From positions 256,980 through 308,253 of the forward strand of contig NZ_AKGG01000016.1 in the NCBI RefSeq assembly GCF_000277645.1: 51,274 bases of DNA, in the 5' to 3' direction. Made by a program: the position numbers and the translations under genes. Position 1 is the first letter of the stretch. The number at the start of each line of letters is the position of its first letter. Positions 25,714-34,309 of this stretch are shown in pieces. This DNA is from Weissella koreensis KCTC 3621 (GTDB lineage: Bacteria > Bacillota > Bacilli > Lactobacillales > Lactobacillaceae). Under the pieces are notes generated by a model. It did no database searches. It had not been told where the DNA came from and was given only the letters and a program-made list of their open reading frames with translations.

Positions 25714-26844
25714 CTATGCCTGTTTTGGTTTTTCAGCGCTAGTTTGTTCATTGCGATTGACAAAGAACTCCCAAAGATAAACAAAGAGGGTTCGTAAAAT
25801 GGCATAGGTTGGAATAGCTAAGATCATCCCCGCTATTCCAGCCACATTTCCTGCTGCCAATAATAAAATAATTATTGTCATCGGATGAATGTTCAAACGT
25901 GAACCAATAATCCGCGGATAAATAATATTTCCATCAATCAAATGCACAATTGCCACTACTAAGACTGTGAAAAAAATTTGCCAAACACCTTGTGTCGCTG
26001 AAACAAATAGTGCTGGTACAATTCCAATATATGGTCCCAAATATGGCACAATATTAGATAATCCAGCGATAATCGCTAAGACTAAAGCATATTTCTCACC
26101 AATTAAGAAGTATCCAATTCCTGTCGCAAATCCTACAAATAACATCTCCATAACTTGACCCATAATATAGTTTGAAAGTGTGTCATTTAGTAAACTAGCA
26201 ACTTCCGCCATATCATCTTTTCGTTTTGGAAACCATTGTTGAACGAATGGTAATAACTTATGGCCATCGCTTAACATATAGAAAGTCATAACAGGTACCG
26301 TTAATGCATAAACCAAATATCCAATCAAAGAACTAGCAAATCCCCCAATGCCATTGGCCATTCCATTAGCAATTTGAGTCCCATATTTTTGAGCCCCATG
26401 TTGCAATGTATTTGCATCAAAAGTTACCCCCATCCGATTAATAATAGCTAGTCGATCTTCACCTTCCATCCAATTTCGCATCTGACGCAAATATGTCGGT
26501 GCTGATTGTACAAAATTAGTAATTTGATCAATTAAACGTGGTACAACAATTGCCATTGCTAATCCAATCAAAACCATCATTAACACCACTAAAAATAATG
26601 CAATGATACTACGCGGAATCGACTTATTCTTTTTTATTTTTATTTTTTCAATAATTTTTATGATTGGATTTAGAATATAATACAACAAACCTGAAATTAA
26701 AACGGGAATAAAAACCGCCCCAATAAATTTAAAAATCGGTTCTAAAATAAAATCCAGCTGTGAAACAACCATCAATAAAAGTGCAACAATTAATAATTCA
26801 AGTGACCAAAATAATATGGATTTTGATCGGATTTTTTCTAGCAT
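25714..26844 (-). CDS. AI-2E family transporter-like membrane protein
   Basis: Permease of the AI-2E (PerM/YdbI/YtvI) family, 376 residues, about eight hydrophobic segments. Typical features are the N-terminal helix pair, the amphipathic middle with VPRLIDQITNFVQSAPTYLR, and the conserved YLGPYIGIVPALF and GNIIYPRIIGSRLNIHPMTIIILLL blocks. Family members export various small molecules or exchange Na+/H+; autoinducer-2 export has been shown for few. It starts 11 bases after the acylphosphatase stop, so the two are an operon. Confidence 0.9.
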   Translation of the reverse strand: MLEKIRSKSILFWSLELLIVALLLMVVSQLDFILEPIFKFIGAVFIPVLISGLLYYILNPIIKIIEKIKIKKNKSIPRSIIALFLVVLMMVLIGLAMAIVVPRLIDQITNFVQSAPTYLRQMRNWMEGEDRLAIINRMGVTFDANTLQHGAQKYGTQIANGMANGIGGFASSLIGYLVYALTVPVMTFYMLSDGHKLLPFVQQWFPKRKDDMAEVASLLNDTLSNYIMGQVMEMLFVGFATGIGYFLIGEKYALVLAIIAGLSNIVPYLGPYIGIVPALFVSATQGVWQIFFTVLVVAIVHLIDGNIIYPRIIGSRLNIHPMTIIILLLAAGNVAGIAGMILAIPTYAILRTLFVYLWEFFVNRNEQTSAEKPKQA

Positions 26845-26855
26845 ACTTATCTCCC

Positions 26856-27131
26856 TTAATAAATTTTAAAAGTCGTATAATCTGGATTTACTCCGACACT
26901 TGCAATTTTAACATGGTGGACTTTAGTTCCGTTAGATGGGCCAATTTCAATCTGAGTTATAAATTTACGAATATTCATTTCCTCACCTTGAGCTTCAATT
27001 GATACTGATCCGTCAGTTTCATTGATGACAAATCCTACAATCACTAACTGCACAGCTAGACGACGAGTCGCCCAACGAAATCCAACACCTTGCACTAGAC
27101 CATAAACTTTCAATCGAACTGCTTGTTCCAT
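26856..27131 (-). CDS. Acylphosphatase
   Basis: Small cytosolic enzyme, 91 residues, cleaving acyl phosphates such as 1,3-bisphosphoglycerate and carbamoyl phosphate. The phosphate loop VYGLVQGVGFRWATRR holds the catalytic Arg, and GFVINETDG holds the catalytic Asn. The length is that of the single-domain family. The start follows AGGGGG. Co-transcribed with the AI-2E-like permease. Confidence 0.93.
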   Translation of the reverse strand: MEQAVRLKVYGLVQGVGFRWATRRLAVQLVIVGFVINETDGSVSIEAQGEEMNIRKFITQIEIGPSNGTKVHHVKIASVGVNPDYTTFKIY

Positions 27132-27187
27132 TTTATTTCCCCCTTCTCTATTACGATTCCAATTAATTTATAAAATTAAATTTATTT

Positions 27188-27697
27188 TTAGTGAAATTGC
27201 CGATATTTAGCCACTAATTTAGCTGTTGTAATAATATGGTTTTCCATTTGATCATGTAGTTGATTCAAATAAAACCCTGGCTCTAAATCTAAAATAGCAT
27301 CTAATGCATAAACCTTTAAAATATAATTATGATCACGGCCACGAGGTCGCATCCCTCCATAGTAACTAGAGGTTTCTTTATCTTGATTATATCCCATAGG
27401 ACTGTGTGAACTATTCACACCTTGAATAAATTCTGACGTTTCTTGACTTGCATTTGCCAAGACTTCAGTTGTTAATAAGTTGGCTAATGTCCAATGGATC
27501 CAAATAAACCCTTTCGTTACTTCATAGGCATCTAAATCATAGAGGACTGCTGCATAACTTTTAGCCATTTCAGGGGCTTCTTCAATTTTAAATGGTATCG
27601 AATAGGTAGGAATTTTATTTTCGTTCACATATTGACTGTAACCTCCAAAAATATCCTTAAAGTAACCATTTTCAATCCCCGTACTTGTTATTTTCAT
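27188..27697 (-). CDS. YbhB/YbcL-type PEBP family protein
   Basis: Phosphatidylethanolamine-binding-protein fold, 169 residues, homologous to bacterial Raf-kinase-inhibitor-like proteins. The family core is visible: FKIEEAPEMAKSYAAVLYDLDAY, the GFIWIHWTLANL pocket, and GGMRPRGRDHNYILKVYALD. No signal peptide. The bacterial function is not established. It lies 56 bases upstream of the acylphosphatase with its own ribosome site and may be co-transcribed. Confidence 0.9.
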   Translation of the reverse strand: MKITSTGIENGYFKDIFGGYSQYVNENKIPTYSIPFKIEEAPEMAKSYAAVLYDLDAYEVTKGFIWIHWTLANLLTTEVLANASQETSEFIQGVNSSHSPMGYNQDKETSSYYGGMRPRGRDHNYILKVYALDAILDLEPGFYLNQLHDQMENHIITTAKLVAKYRQFH

Positions 27698-27790
27698 ATC
27701 TTTTTACCTTCTAAATAATTAGTTACACCTTAATTGTATTTAATATCCTAATAAATGAAACAATAATCTGCAAGTCTCTAATCGATCATT

Positions 27791-28348
27791 TTACAATTCT
27801 AAAATTGGTGATAATTCAAGCCAAGTCGATTCGAATAAAGGGAAAATCAAATTATCATCCCATTTATTCATAAAATATGGATGATAAAAATATGTAAAAG
27901 CCATCATAATTGTGATACCTCGTTGTTGCCGAAAAGTATCCCAGCCCATGATATATTCAACTTTATTCGAAAAAGCCGTTAATTCATCATTCATAATTTC
28001 ACTTTGTTGACTAATTTTTTTAACATAAAGTTGGGTTAGCGCTGGATCAGCTCTAAAAGCTGCTTGGCGCTGTTGTACCAAAGTTTGTAACCAATCATGA
28101 AGACTATCAATTCTTGCTTCTACAGGCATTCGGACAGCTTGATCTAAAATCGGCTGATCAATCTTCAATAACCAATCATTAATCAAAGCCTCAACTAGCG
28201 CCTCACGATTTTTAAAGTGTTTGTATAGAGCGGCATGCGATACATCCAAAATTTTAGCAATGGCTGTCATCCTTAATCCAGCATCCCCTTTCTCCATCAA
28301 CACTGTTTGGGCTGCTTCAAAAATTTGTTCATCATTTATTTTACCCAT
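27791..28348 (-). CDS. TetR-family transcriptional regulator
   Basis: Repressor of 185 residues with an N-terminal TetR helix-turn-helix (EQIFEAAQTVLMEKG to ISHAALYKHFKNREALVEALI-type pattern) and a helical ligand domain (about 80-185) containing TRP-rich YFYHPYFMNKWDDN. The ATG at 28348 follows AGGTGG; a GTG four codons upstream overlaps that site. It is not divergent from any obvious target; the nearest downstream gene is the PEBP gene, which could be co-regulated. Ligand unknown. Confidence 0.88.
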   Translation of the reverse strand: MGKINDEQIFEAAQTVLMEKGDAGLRMTAIAKILDVSHAALYKHFKNREALVEALINDWLLKIDQPILDQAVRMPVEARIDSLHDWLQTLVQQRQAAFRADPALTQLYVKKISQQSEIMNDELTAFSNKVEYIMGWDTFRQQRGITIMMAFTYFYHPYFMNKWDDNLIFPLFESTWLELSPILEL

Positions 28349-28454
28349 TATCTTACCCACCTGTTCTTCCGGTTATGCTTCATTATAAAGCAGTCAACCA
28401 TATCTGTCCTGTATCACCCTTAAATGATTAATTATGTAGAGATTTTTAATAAAA

Positions 28455-28482
28455 AAAGACTAGGATAAATATCCTAGTCTTT
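28455..28482. terminator. Bidirectional terminator between the second SDR and TetR genes
   Basis: AAAGACTAGGAT and ATCCTAGTCTTT form a perfect 12-bp stem with a 4-base loop and flanking T/A tracts. It most plausibly ends the minus-strand second SDR transcript, about 100 bases beyond its stop codon. Confidence 0.85.
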
Positions 28483-28585
28483 CTTACTCAGTAATTTTGA
28501 AAATCAATATCATTCATTTAAGATCATTTCTATTAATAAAGATTATAATCTGACACTACTATCAAATTTAATAATGTAAATTAGA

Positions 28586-29326
28586 TTAAATTGATTGTTT
28601 TGCTGGTCGAATCAAGACTTCACTAATTGCTACGTGCTTTGGTTGTTGAATAGCATAAACTACGGCGTTAGCTACATCTTCAGGGTTTAAGCTAACTCCC
28701 TCCAACTTAGATTGACCTTCAAGATATGTTTCTATATCTTTATTTCCAACAGTTGTTAAGAGTTCAGTTGATACCATTCCAGGTGAAACAATTGTTGAGC
28801 GAATTCCTGTTTGATATTCTTCTTGGCGCAAGCCTTCCATAATTGCCCGTACAGCAAATTTAGTTCCATTATAAACTGCTGAACCAGGGTACATCACATG
28901 CCCTGCTACAGAATCAGTGGAAATAATTAATCCATCTTTTTGCTCACGCATAATCGGAAGAACGGCTCCAATTCCATTTAATACACCCATAACATTGGTA
29001 TTCAACATCATCTCCCAACTATCATAATTGAGTTCAGATAAATTACCCTGTGGCATAATTCCTGCATTATTATAAAGAACATCAATATGTCCAAATTTGT
29101 TCATGGCTAAATCAACTACAGCCTTAACTTGATCACGTTTCGTTACATCAGCAGTTTGATAAAAAACATTTTCTCCCAATTGAGCTGCTAATTGACTAAT
29201 TTTGTCCTCACGGCGAGCTGCAATAACTAATTTTGCTCCTTGTTCTGCCAATTTGATAGCTGTTGCTTCTCCAATTCCAGAAGACGCTCCCATAATAATA
29301 ACTACTTTATTTTTAATTTCATTCAT
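28586..29326 (-). CDS. Short-chain dehydrogenase/reductase (second copy)
   Basis: Classical SDR of 246 residues with cofactor motif MGASSGIG (residues about 13-20), NNAG, catalytic Ser in STDSVAGH and Tyr/Lys in YNGTK. The pattern NTNVMGVLNG is shared with the SDR at 13.8 kb, suggesting related enzymes. ATG 29326 follows AAGGGG. It is divergent from a MerR gene, with a 19-bp-spaced operator promoter between them. The substrate is probably a reactive carbonyl (inferred), not determinable from sequence. Confidence 0.9.
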   Translation of the reverse strand: MNEIKNKVVIIMGASSGIGEATAIKLAEQGAKLVIAARREDKISQLAAQLGENVFYQTADVTKRDQVKAVVDLAMNKFGHIDVLYNNAGIMPQGNLSELNYDSWEMMLNTNVMGVLNGIGAVLPIMREQKDGLIISTDSVAGHVMYPGSAVYNGTKFAVRAIMEGLRQEEYQTGIRSTIVSPGMVSTELLTTVGNKDIETYLEGQSKLEGVSLNPEDVANAVVYAIQQPKHVAISEVLIRPAKQSI

Positions 29327-29404
29327 TATTTAATTCCCCTTTTCAATTTTAAATATTAATTTATGTTATATGTTTCTAGCTTGTTATTAAGCCCCAACAA
29401 AGTC

Positions 29405-29435
29405 ATAATAACATTAAAGTTCACTTTAATGTCAA
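29405..29435 (-). promoter_or_regulatory. MerR-type promoter/operator for the second SDR gene
   Basis: On the minus strand a perfect -35 TTGACA (29430-29435) and -10 TATTAT (29405-29410) are 19 bp apart. ACATTAAAGT and ACTTTAATGT form a perfect 10-bp inverted repeat with a 2-base centre, filling the spacer (29411-29432). The core TTAAAGT-NN-ACTTTAA resembles the reported operator of B. subtilis AdhR (from memory). Confidence 0.88.
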
Positions 29436-29466
29436 CCATCTATCTAATTTATAAGGAGAAATAACA

Positions 29467-29892
29467 ATGTCATATACCATCTCACAAGTCGCTAAGGCAA
29501 TGCAAATTCCAGCATCAACCCTACGTTACTATGATAAAGAAGGCTTACTTCCAAATTTATCACGCCAAGCTTCTGGCTATCGCAGCTTTTCCGATGGCGA
29601 TATTGAAATGATCGATGTCATTGAATGTCTAAAAGCCACTGGTATGTCAATTAATGACATTAAAAATTATGCCGATTTGACTAAATCTGGTGACAATTCA
29701 TTAGAGGCCCGTCGAGATATGTTCATTCAACAAAAAGCCCTCGTTAAACGACAAATCGCAAGTCTCGAAAATTCAATGCAATTATTAGATAAGAAATACC
29801 AATATTATGAAAGCGCCATTGAGGCAGGTACCGAGACTATTCATTTCCCAATTCAAATGTCACTCCAAAATCGTCTGAAATTTCAAAAATAA
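29467..29892 (+). CDS. MerR-family regulator, AdhR-like
   Basis: Regulator of 141 residues. MerR DNA-binding domain ISQVAKAMQIPASTLRYYDK is followed by GYRSFSDGDIEMIDVIECLKATGMSINDIK with Cys54, the position of the redox/electrophile-sensing Cys in AdhR-type proteins, and by LTKSGDNSLEARRDMF, also AdhR-like. A coiled coil (about 90-120) mediates dimerisation. The same-position Cys54 occurs in the MerR at 13.3 kb. It starts behind AAGGAG and is divergent from the second SDR gene, its probable target. Confidence 0.92.
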   Translation: MSYTISQVAKAMQIPASTLRYYDKEGLLPNLSRQASGYRSFSDGDIEMIDVIECLKATGMSINDIKNYADLTKSGDNSLEARRDMFIQQKALVKRQIASLENSMQLLDKKYQYYESAIEAGTETIHFPIQMSLQNRLKFQK

Positions 29893-30031
29893 AGTCGATG
29901 TTTTGATCTATTTATAGCCATTCAAATTAAGTATAAATGCTTTGAATTTAAATCTAAGATTACTTGATATACCTTGATATAAATCATCCCCACATTGCTT
30001 AGATCATGCTAAAATAAGATATTATTAGAAA

Positions 30032-30049
30032 AGGAGCTGGGGTTACCCC
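30032..30049 (+). promoter_or_regulatory. Distant Shine-Dalgarno site and small hairpin before rlmD
   Basis: AGGAG (about 30032-30036) is the only good ribosome site but lies some 28 bases from the ATG at 30065. GGGG-TTA-CCCC (30039-30049) folds between them and would shorten the effective distance. The in-frame stop at 30053-30055 excludes an earlier start except ATT 30062. Confidence 0.5.
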
Positions 30050-30064
30050 TTGTAGTACGAAATT

Positions 30065-31501
30065 ATGGCATATAATCGCAACCCAAATCAGCATGATAAA
30101 CCTTATCATGCTTCACGTGGAACAAATTCCGCCTCAAACAATGTCATCGTTAAAATTGGTGACAAATTACTAATTACTATTAAAAGACTTGGTATTAACG
30201 GAGAAGGAATTGGTTACTATAAACGTAAGATTACCTTTATTCCTGGTGCGTTGCCAGGTGAAGTTGTTGATGTTAAAGTTACCAACTTTACAGACCGTTT
30301 TATCGAAGCTGAAATTCGCAAATTCAAACAAAAGTCACCGGATCGGGTCGAACCTATCGACGATCAAAGTGTTGGTGGTTTTGAGCTAGAACACTTATCT
30401 TATCCAAAACAATTAGAATTCAAGCAAGATGTTATCCGACAAGCTCTTGAAAAATATAAACCTCGTGGTTTTGAAGATATTGAAATTAAGCCCACAATTG
30501 GCATGGAAGATCCTAGAGGTTATCGTAATAAAGCCCAATTCCCGATTCGTCAAATGAAGGATGGAACCATTTCTGTTGGGATGTATCAACGTAACTCCCA
30601 TTTCTTAGTTGATTTACCTAAGGTGTCCACTCAACATCCTGCTACCTTAAAAGTTGTCCGTAAGGTCCGTGATATTATCGATGAGTTAGAGATTCCAATC
30701 TACGAAGAAAAGAAAAATACAGGTATCATTAAGACACTGGTTGCCCGAGTAAGTGAATCAACCGGTGAAGTCCAATTAACTATTGTGACTAATTCTGATA
30801 AAATCCCTGAACTTTCAACATTAATCGCATATATTCATGATGATTTACCAGAAGTGGTTTCAATTCATCAAAATATTAATCCCGACGAAACTTCATTAAT
30901 TTGGGGTGAAAAAACTAAGTTACTTTGGGGTTCTAACTTCATTACTGAAACAATTAATGGGCGTCAATTTAAGTTGTCACCTCGAGCATTCTTACAACTA
31001 AATCCCCGTCAAACAGCGCGTTTGTATCAAGAGGCTTTAAGTGCTCTGGATCTAACCCATGCTGATAAATTAATTGATGCTTATTCTGGTGTTGGAACCA
31101 TCGGAATTTCCCTAGCTGATAATGCTGGTGAGATTCGTGGAATGGATACTGTTCCAGAGTCAATTGCTGATGCTAATCAAAACGTTTTGGATAATAATGT
31201 TACAAATACCAAATACTTTGTTGGCGCTGCTGAAGATTTGATTCCACAATGGACCGCAGCTGGTTGGATCGCCGATGCAATTGTCGTTGATCCTCCCCGG
31301 ACTGGTTTAGATATTAATTTACGAAATACAATTTTGGCTCATGCGCCAGAAAAATTTGTTTATATTTCATGTAATGAATCAACATTAGCTCGTGATTTAG
31401 TCGATCTTCTTAAAGTTTATGATGTCGAATATATTCAACCAATTGACATGTTCCCTCAAACTGCTCGTTGGGAAGGAATTGTTAAGTTCACAAAACGTTA
31501 A
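30065..31501 (+). CDS. rlmD: 23S rRNA (uracil-5)-methyltransferase, RlmD/RumA family
   Basis: SAM-dependent m5U methylase of 23S rRNA, 478 residues. It has an N-terminal basic tail, a TRAM domain (about 28-90), SAM motif DAYSGVGTIGISLA and catalytic Cys436 in YISCNESTLARDL with the VVDPPRTGL motif. The region that normally carries the CxxxxxCxxC iron-sulfur ligands reads EPIDDQSVGGFELEH, and Cys436 is the only cysteine, so this version cannot bind the usual [4Fe-4S] cluster. Which uridines (747/1939 positions) it modifies cannot be told. It ends at a strong bidirectional terminator shared with ribU. Confidence 0.92.
   Translation: MAYNRNPNQHDKPYHASRGTNSASNNVIVKIGDKLLITIKRLGINGEGIGYYKRKITFIPGALPGEVVDVKVTNFTDRFIEAEIRKFKQKSPDRVEPIDDQSVGGFELEHLSYPKQLEFKQDVIRQALEKYKPRGFEDIEIKPTIGMEDPRGYRNKAQFPIRQMKDGTISVGMYQRNSHFLVDLPKVSTQHPATLKVVRKVRDIIDELEIPIYEEKKNTGIIKTLVARVSESTGEVQLTIVTNSDKIPELSTLIAYIHDDLPEVVSIHQNINPDETSLIWGEKTKLLWGSNFITETINGRQFKLSPRAFLQLNPRQTARLYQEALSALDLTHADKLIDAYSGVGTIGISLADNAGEIRGMDTVPESIADANQNVLDNNVTNTKYFVGAAEDLIPQWTAAGWIADAIVVDPPRTGLDINLRNTILAHAPEKFVYISCNESTLARDLVDLLKVYDVEYIQPIDMFPQTARWEGIVKFTKR
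30109..30124. promoter_or_regulatory. Possible second parS-like site inside rlmD
   Basis: TGCTTCACGTGGAACA, read on the minus strand as TGTTCCACGTGAAGCA, differs by one base from the degenerate parS TGTTNCACGTGAAACA. It is located in the first codons of rlmD, 7.6 kb from the clear parS site. Confidence 0.45.
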
Positions 31502-31511
31502 TCAAAAAATT

Positions 31512-31558
31512 AAAAAAGGCGTCTAATCTAGGTATTTACCCGGATTAGACGCCTTTTT
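31512..31558. terminator. Bidirectional terminator between rlmD and ribU
   Basis: GGCGTCTAATC and GATTAGACGCC form a perfect 11-bp stem with A/T tracts on both sides, between convergent genes. Confidence 0.92.
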
Positions 31559-31561
31559 CTT

Positions 31562-32128
31562 TTAAATCAGATTAATTAATCGCCTAACAAAGGGCAGGAT
31601 CAACAAACTTAAACTAATTAAAATAACTCCCTCTAATAGATTAAATGGAACCACTGCCAACAACAGATAATTAAAAATACCAAAGACCTGACCAATATTA
31701 AAATTAGCAAATTGCGCATAAAGCGGAATCGCATAAAAATAGTTCATCAAGACCATCATAACTGTTAATGCAACCGAACCAAGTACGATTGACATGCCTT
31801 TTTGAATCCAAGGTCGCCATTTATTTTTGATCAAGCAATAATACAAAACTGTCATTAAAATCATGAATCCCAAAATATTCATTGGTAAACCAATATAATC
31901 ATTTACCCCAGCATTATTAAGTAATAATTTTAACAATGACCGAATCAGTAAAATTAGGTACCCACTTTTCAAATCAAGTAACATCATTCCCATAAAGATC
32001 GGAATAAACGATAGATCAATTTTTAAAAAAGGCACTGTTGGAATTAATGGCACCGAAATAAAAACCATTAAAATCACCGATAAAGCCGAAAAAAGGGCAA
32101 TAAGACTTAATTTTCTAGTCTGCATCAT
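31562..32128 (-). CDS. ribU: Riboflavin ECF transporter substrate-binding component
   Basis: Membrane S-component that captures riboflavin and works with a shared energy-coupling ATPase module encoded elsewhere. It has 188 residues with five or six hydrophobic helices; the N-terminal LSLIALFSALSVILM, FLKIDLSFIPIFMG (the K-x-D-x-S-x-x-P signature) and NILGF segments are family features. An FMN riboswitch upstream on the same strand confirms vitamin B2 specificity. Start ATG 32128 is 7 bases after GGAG; the next codon is also ATG. Confidence 0.94.
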   Translation of the reverse strand: MMQTRKLSLIALFSALSVILMVFISVPLIPTVPFLKIDLSFIPIFMGMMLLDLKSGYLILLIRSLLKLLLNNAGVNDYIGLPMNILGFMILMTVLYYCLIKNKWRPWIQKGMSIVLGSVALTVMMVLMNYFYAIPLYAQFANFNIGQVFGIFNYLLLAVVPFNLLEGVILISLSLLILPFVRRLINLI

Positions 32129-32158
32129 TTTCGTACTCCATTCATTTTTAATTAAATT

Positions 32159-32190
32159 AAAAAAATCCCCTGAGTTTAAAACTCACGGGA
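32159..32190 (-). terminator. Riboswitch-controlled terminator before ribU
   Basis: On the minus strand TCCC-G-TGAGTTT pairs with AAACTCA-G-GGGA (one G-G mismatch) followed by seven T. It lies between the FMN aptamer and ribU, so FMN binding should favour this terminator and switch off uptake. Confidence 0.82.
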
Positions 32191-32277
32191 CTATCAAAGA
32201 CACTTAAAAGCACTATTCTTATATGATCATAATATCCCCTTTAAAAGATATTAAGGCCACTAAAAAAGCTCCTTTAA

Positions 32278-32405
32278 TTCTTCTCCCATCCAGACTTTAA
32301 CTGTCGGTGCTAGATTCACACTAGCTCAACCATTTAAAATGGCTCACGGACTTTGATATAGAAATCATTTACCGTCGGTCGGGAATTACACCCTGCCCCG
32401 AAGAA
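32278..32405 (-). ncRNA. FMN riboswitch (RFN element)
   Basis: Minus-strand RNA with the conserved RFN blocks in order: TTCGGGGCAGGGTG, AATTCCCGACCGACGGT, AAAGTCCGTGAGC, GTTGAGC, a GTGTGAATCTAGC arm, ACCGACAGT and AGTCTGGATGGGAGAAG. All core sequence elements are present, so the aptamer looks functional. It controls ribU, about 150 bases downstream, through a terminator. Confidence 0.95.
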
Positions 32406-32618
32406 TTTATTTAATTTAAAATCATTATATACATAATTTTTATTATTTGCAAAAGCGTCATCATTCATATAATTTATATTATTGTCTTTTAAAATCGAAC
32501 ATTAATTTATAATAAACGTCCAATTAGCGATAACAATTTATCAAAAGCAGATTTACCTTTAAAATTATGGTATTCTCTCGTATAATTAAAACATTCAATT
32601 TAATTTAGGAGGACTATG

Positions 32619-34169
32619 ATGGCTGAACTCAAGCAACAAGAAAGCATCCTCGTTCTCGACTTCGGTTCACAATACAATCAATTGATTGCCCGCCGAATTC
32701 GAGAAATGGGAGTATACTCAGAACTTAAGCCACACACCATTACAATAGAGGAAATTAAAGCAATTAATCCAGTGGGGTTAGTCTTTTCTGGTGGACCTAA
32801 TTCAGTTAACGACGAAGGGGCCTTTACCATTGATCCTGAAATCTATAACTTAAATATCCCGATTTTGGGAATCTGTTATGGTATGCAACTCATGGCCCAT
32901 CAACTCCCCGGCGGAAAAGTAGCACCTGCTAATAATTCATCCGAATATGGCGAGACTGAGATGGAAGTTACTGATCCTGAAGCAGTACTATTTAAGGGAA
33001 CACCAAAAAAGCAAGTTGTTTTGATGTCCCATGGTGATTACGTGGACCAAGTTCCTGACGGGTTTACGGCTGTAGGAACTTCTGACAACACACCAATTGC
33101 TGCAATGCAAAATCCGGATAAGAATCTTTATGCAATCCAATTTCATGCTGAAGTTCAACACACCGTTTATGGTCACCAAATTATAGAAAACTTTATCAAC
33201 GCTACTCGTGCTAAGCGCAATTGGTCAATGGATGATTTTATCGACCAGCAAATCGAAGAAATCCGTTCTACAGTTGGTGATAAGAAGGTATTGCTTGGTC
33301 TCTCTGGTGGTGTAGATTCTTCAGTTGTTGGAGTTTTACTACAACGTGCCATTGGTGATCAATTAACTTCAATTTTCGTTGATCATGGTCTTTTACGTAA
33401 AAACGAAGCTAACGAAGTCATGGAAGCTCTTGGTGGTAAATTCGGTCTTAATATTATTAAGGTCGACGCCCAAGAACGTTTCCTTAATAAATTAGCTGGT
33501 ATTTCAGATCCAGAAAAAAAGCGTAAAATCATTGGTAATGAATTTATTCAAGTTTTCGATGAAGAAGCTACTAAACTTAAGGGCATTGATTTCCTAGCCC
33601 AAGGAACGCTTTATACTGATATTATTGAATCTGGAACTGACACGGCCCAAACAATTAAGTCTCATCACAACGTTGGGGGACTTCCTGAAGATATGCAATT
33701 CACTTTAATTGAACCTCTTAAGACACTCTTTAAAGATGAAGTCCGTGCTTTAGGTGAAAAACTGGGTATGCCACACGACTTAGTTTGGCGTCAACCATTC
33801 CCTGGTCCTGGACTTGGAATTCGAGTTTTAGGTGATATCACTGAAGCTAAACTCGAAATCGTCCGTGATTCTGATGCAATTTTGCGGGAAGAATTTGCTA
33901 ACCACGGCCTTGATGCTGAAGTTTGGCAATACTTCACCGTCCTAACAGGTGTCCGTTCCGTTGGTGTCATGGGAGATGGTCGTACTTATGACTACACTAT
34001 CGCCATTCGTGCCATTACTTCTATAGATGGAATGACAGCCGATTTTGCTAAGCTTCCTTGGGATATCTTGGAAGAAGTATCACGTCGAATTGTCAACGAA
34101 GTGAGTGGGATTAACCGCGTAGTCTACGACATTACAGCTAAGCCACCAGCAACTGTTGAGTGGGAATAA
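32619..34169 (+). CDS. guaA: GMP synthase (glutamine-hydrolysing)
   Basis: Converts XMP to GMP, 516 residues. The class I glutamine amidotransferase domain has nucleophile Cys86 (GICYGMQLM) and His in QFHAEVQHT with its Glu; the ATP-pyrophosphatase P-loop is [10 protein letters not shown]; the C-terminal dimerisation domain ends [13 protein letters not shown] and the canonical [14 protein letters not shown] lies 6 bases before ATG 32619 and 3 before ATG 32616, so the second is preferred. Monocistronic, with a TATAAT element at 32581-32586 and no purine riboswitch seen. Confidence 0.97.
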   Translation: MAELKQQESILVLDFGSQYNQLIARRIREMGVYSELKPHTITIEEIKAINPVGLVFSGGPNSVNDEGAFTIDPEIYNLNIPILGICYGMQLMAHQLPGGKVAPANNSSEYGETEMEVTDPEAVLFKGTPKKQVVLMSHGDYVDQVPDGFTAVGTSDNTPIAAMQNPDKNLYAIQFHAEVQHTVYGHQIIENFINATRAKRNWSMDDFIDQQIEEIRSTVGDKKVLLGLSGGVDSSVVGVLLQRAIGDQLTSIFVDHGLLRKNEANEVMEALGGKFGLNIIKVDAQERFLNKLAGISDPEKKRKIIGNEFIQVFDEEATKLKGIDFLAQGTLYTDIIESGTDTAQTIKSHHNVGGLPEDMQFTLIEPLKTLFKDEVRALGEKLGMPHDLVWRQPFPGPGLGIRVLGDITEAKLEIVRDSDAILREEFANHGLDAEVWQYFTVLTGVRSVGVMGDGRTYDYTIAIRAITSIDGMTADFAKLPWDILEEVSRRIVNEVSGINRVVYDITAKPPATVEWE

Positions 34170-34260
34170 TAAATTTTAAAAGATAATCTATGATTTAAAA
34201 AAGTCACGCTCGTTTAGTGATTACATTTAACTCTAAAAATTTAAGTTTGTTTCAATTAAT

Positions 34261-34309
34261 TGGTCGGAAAGTTTTTAGTACTCTACTGAAAACTTTTCGA
34301 CCATTTTTT
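34261..34309 (+). terminator. Terminator of guaA
   Basis: TGGTCGGAAAGTTTT and AAAACTTTTCGACCA form a long stem (one mismatch) followed by six T, about 90 bases after the stop codon. Confidence 0.82.
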
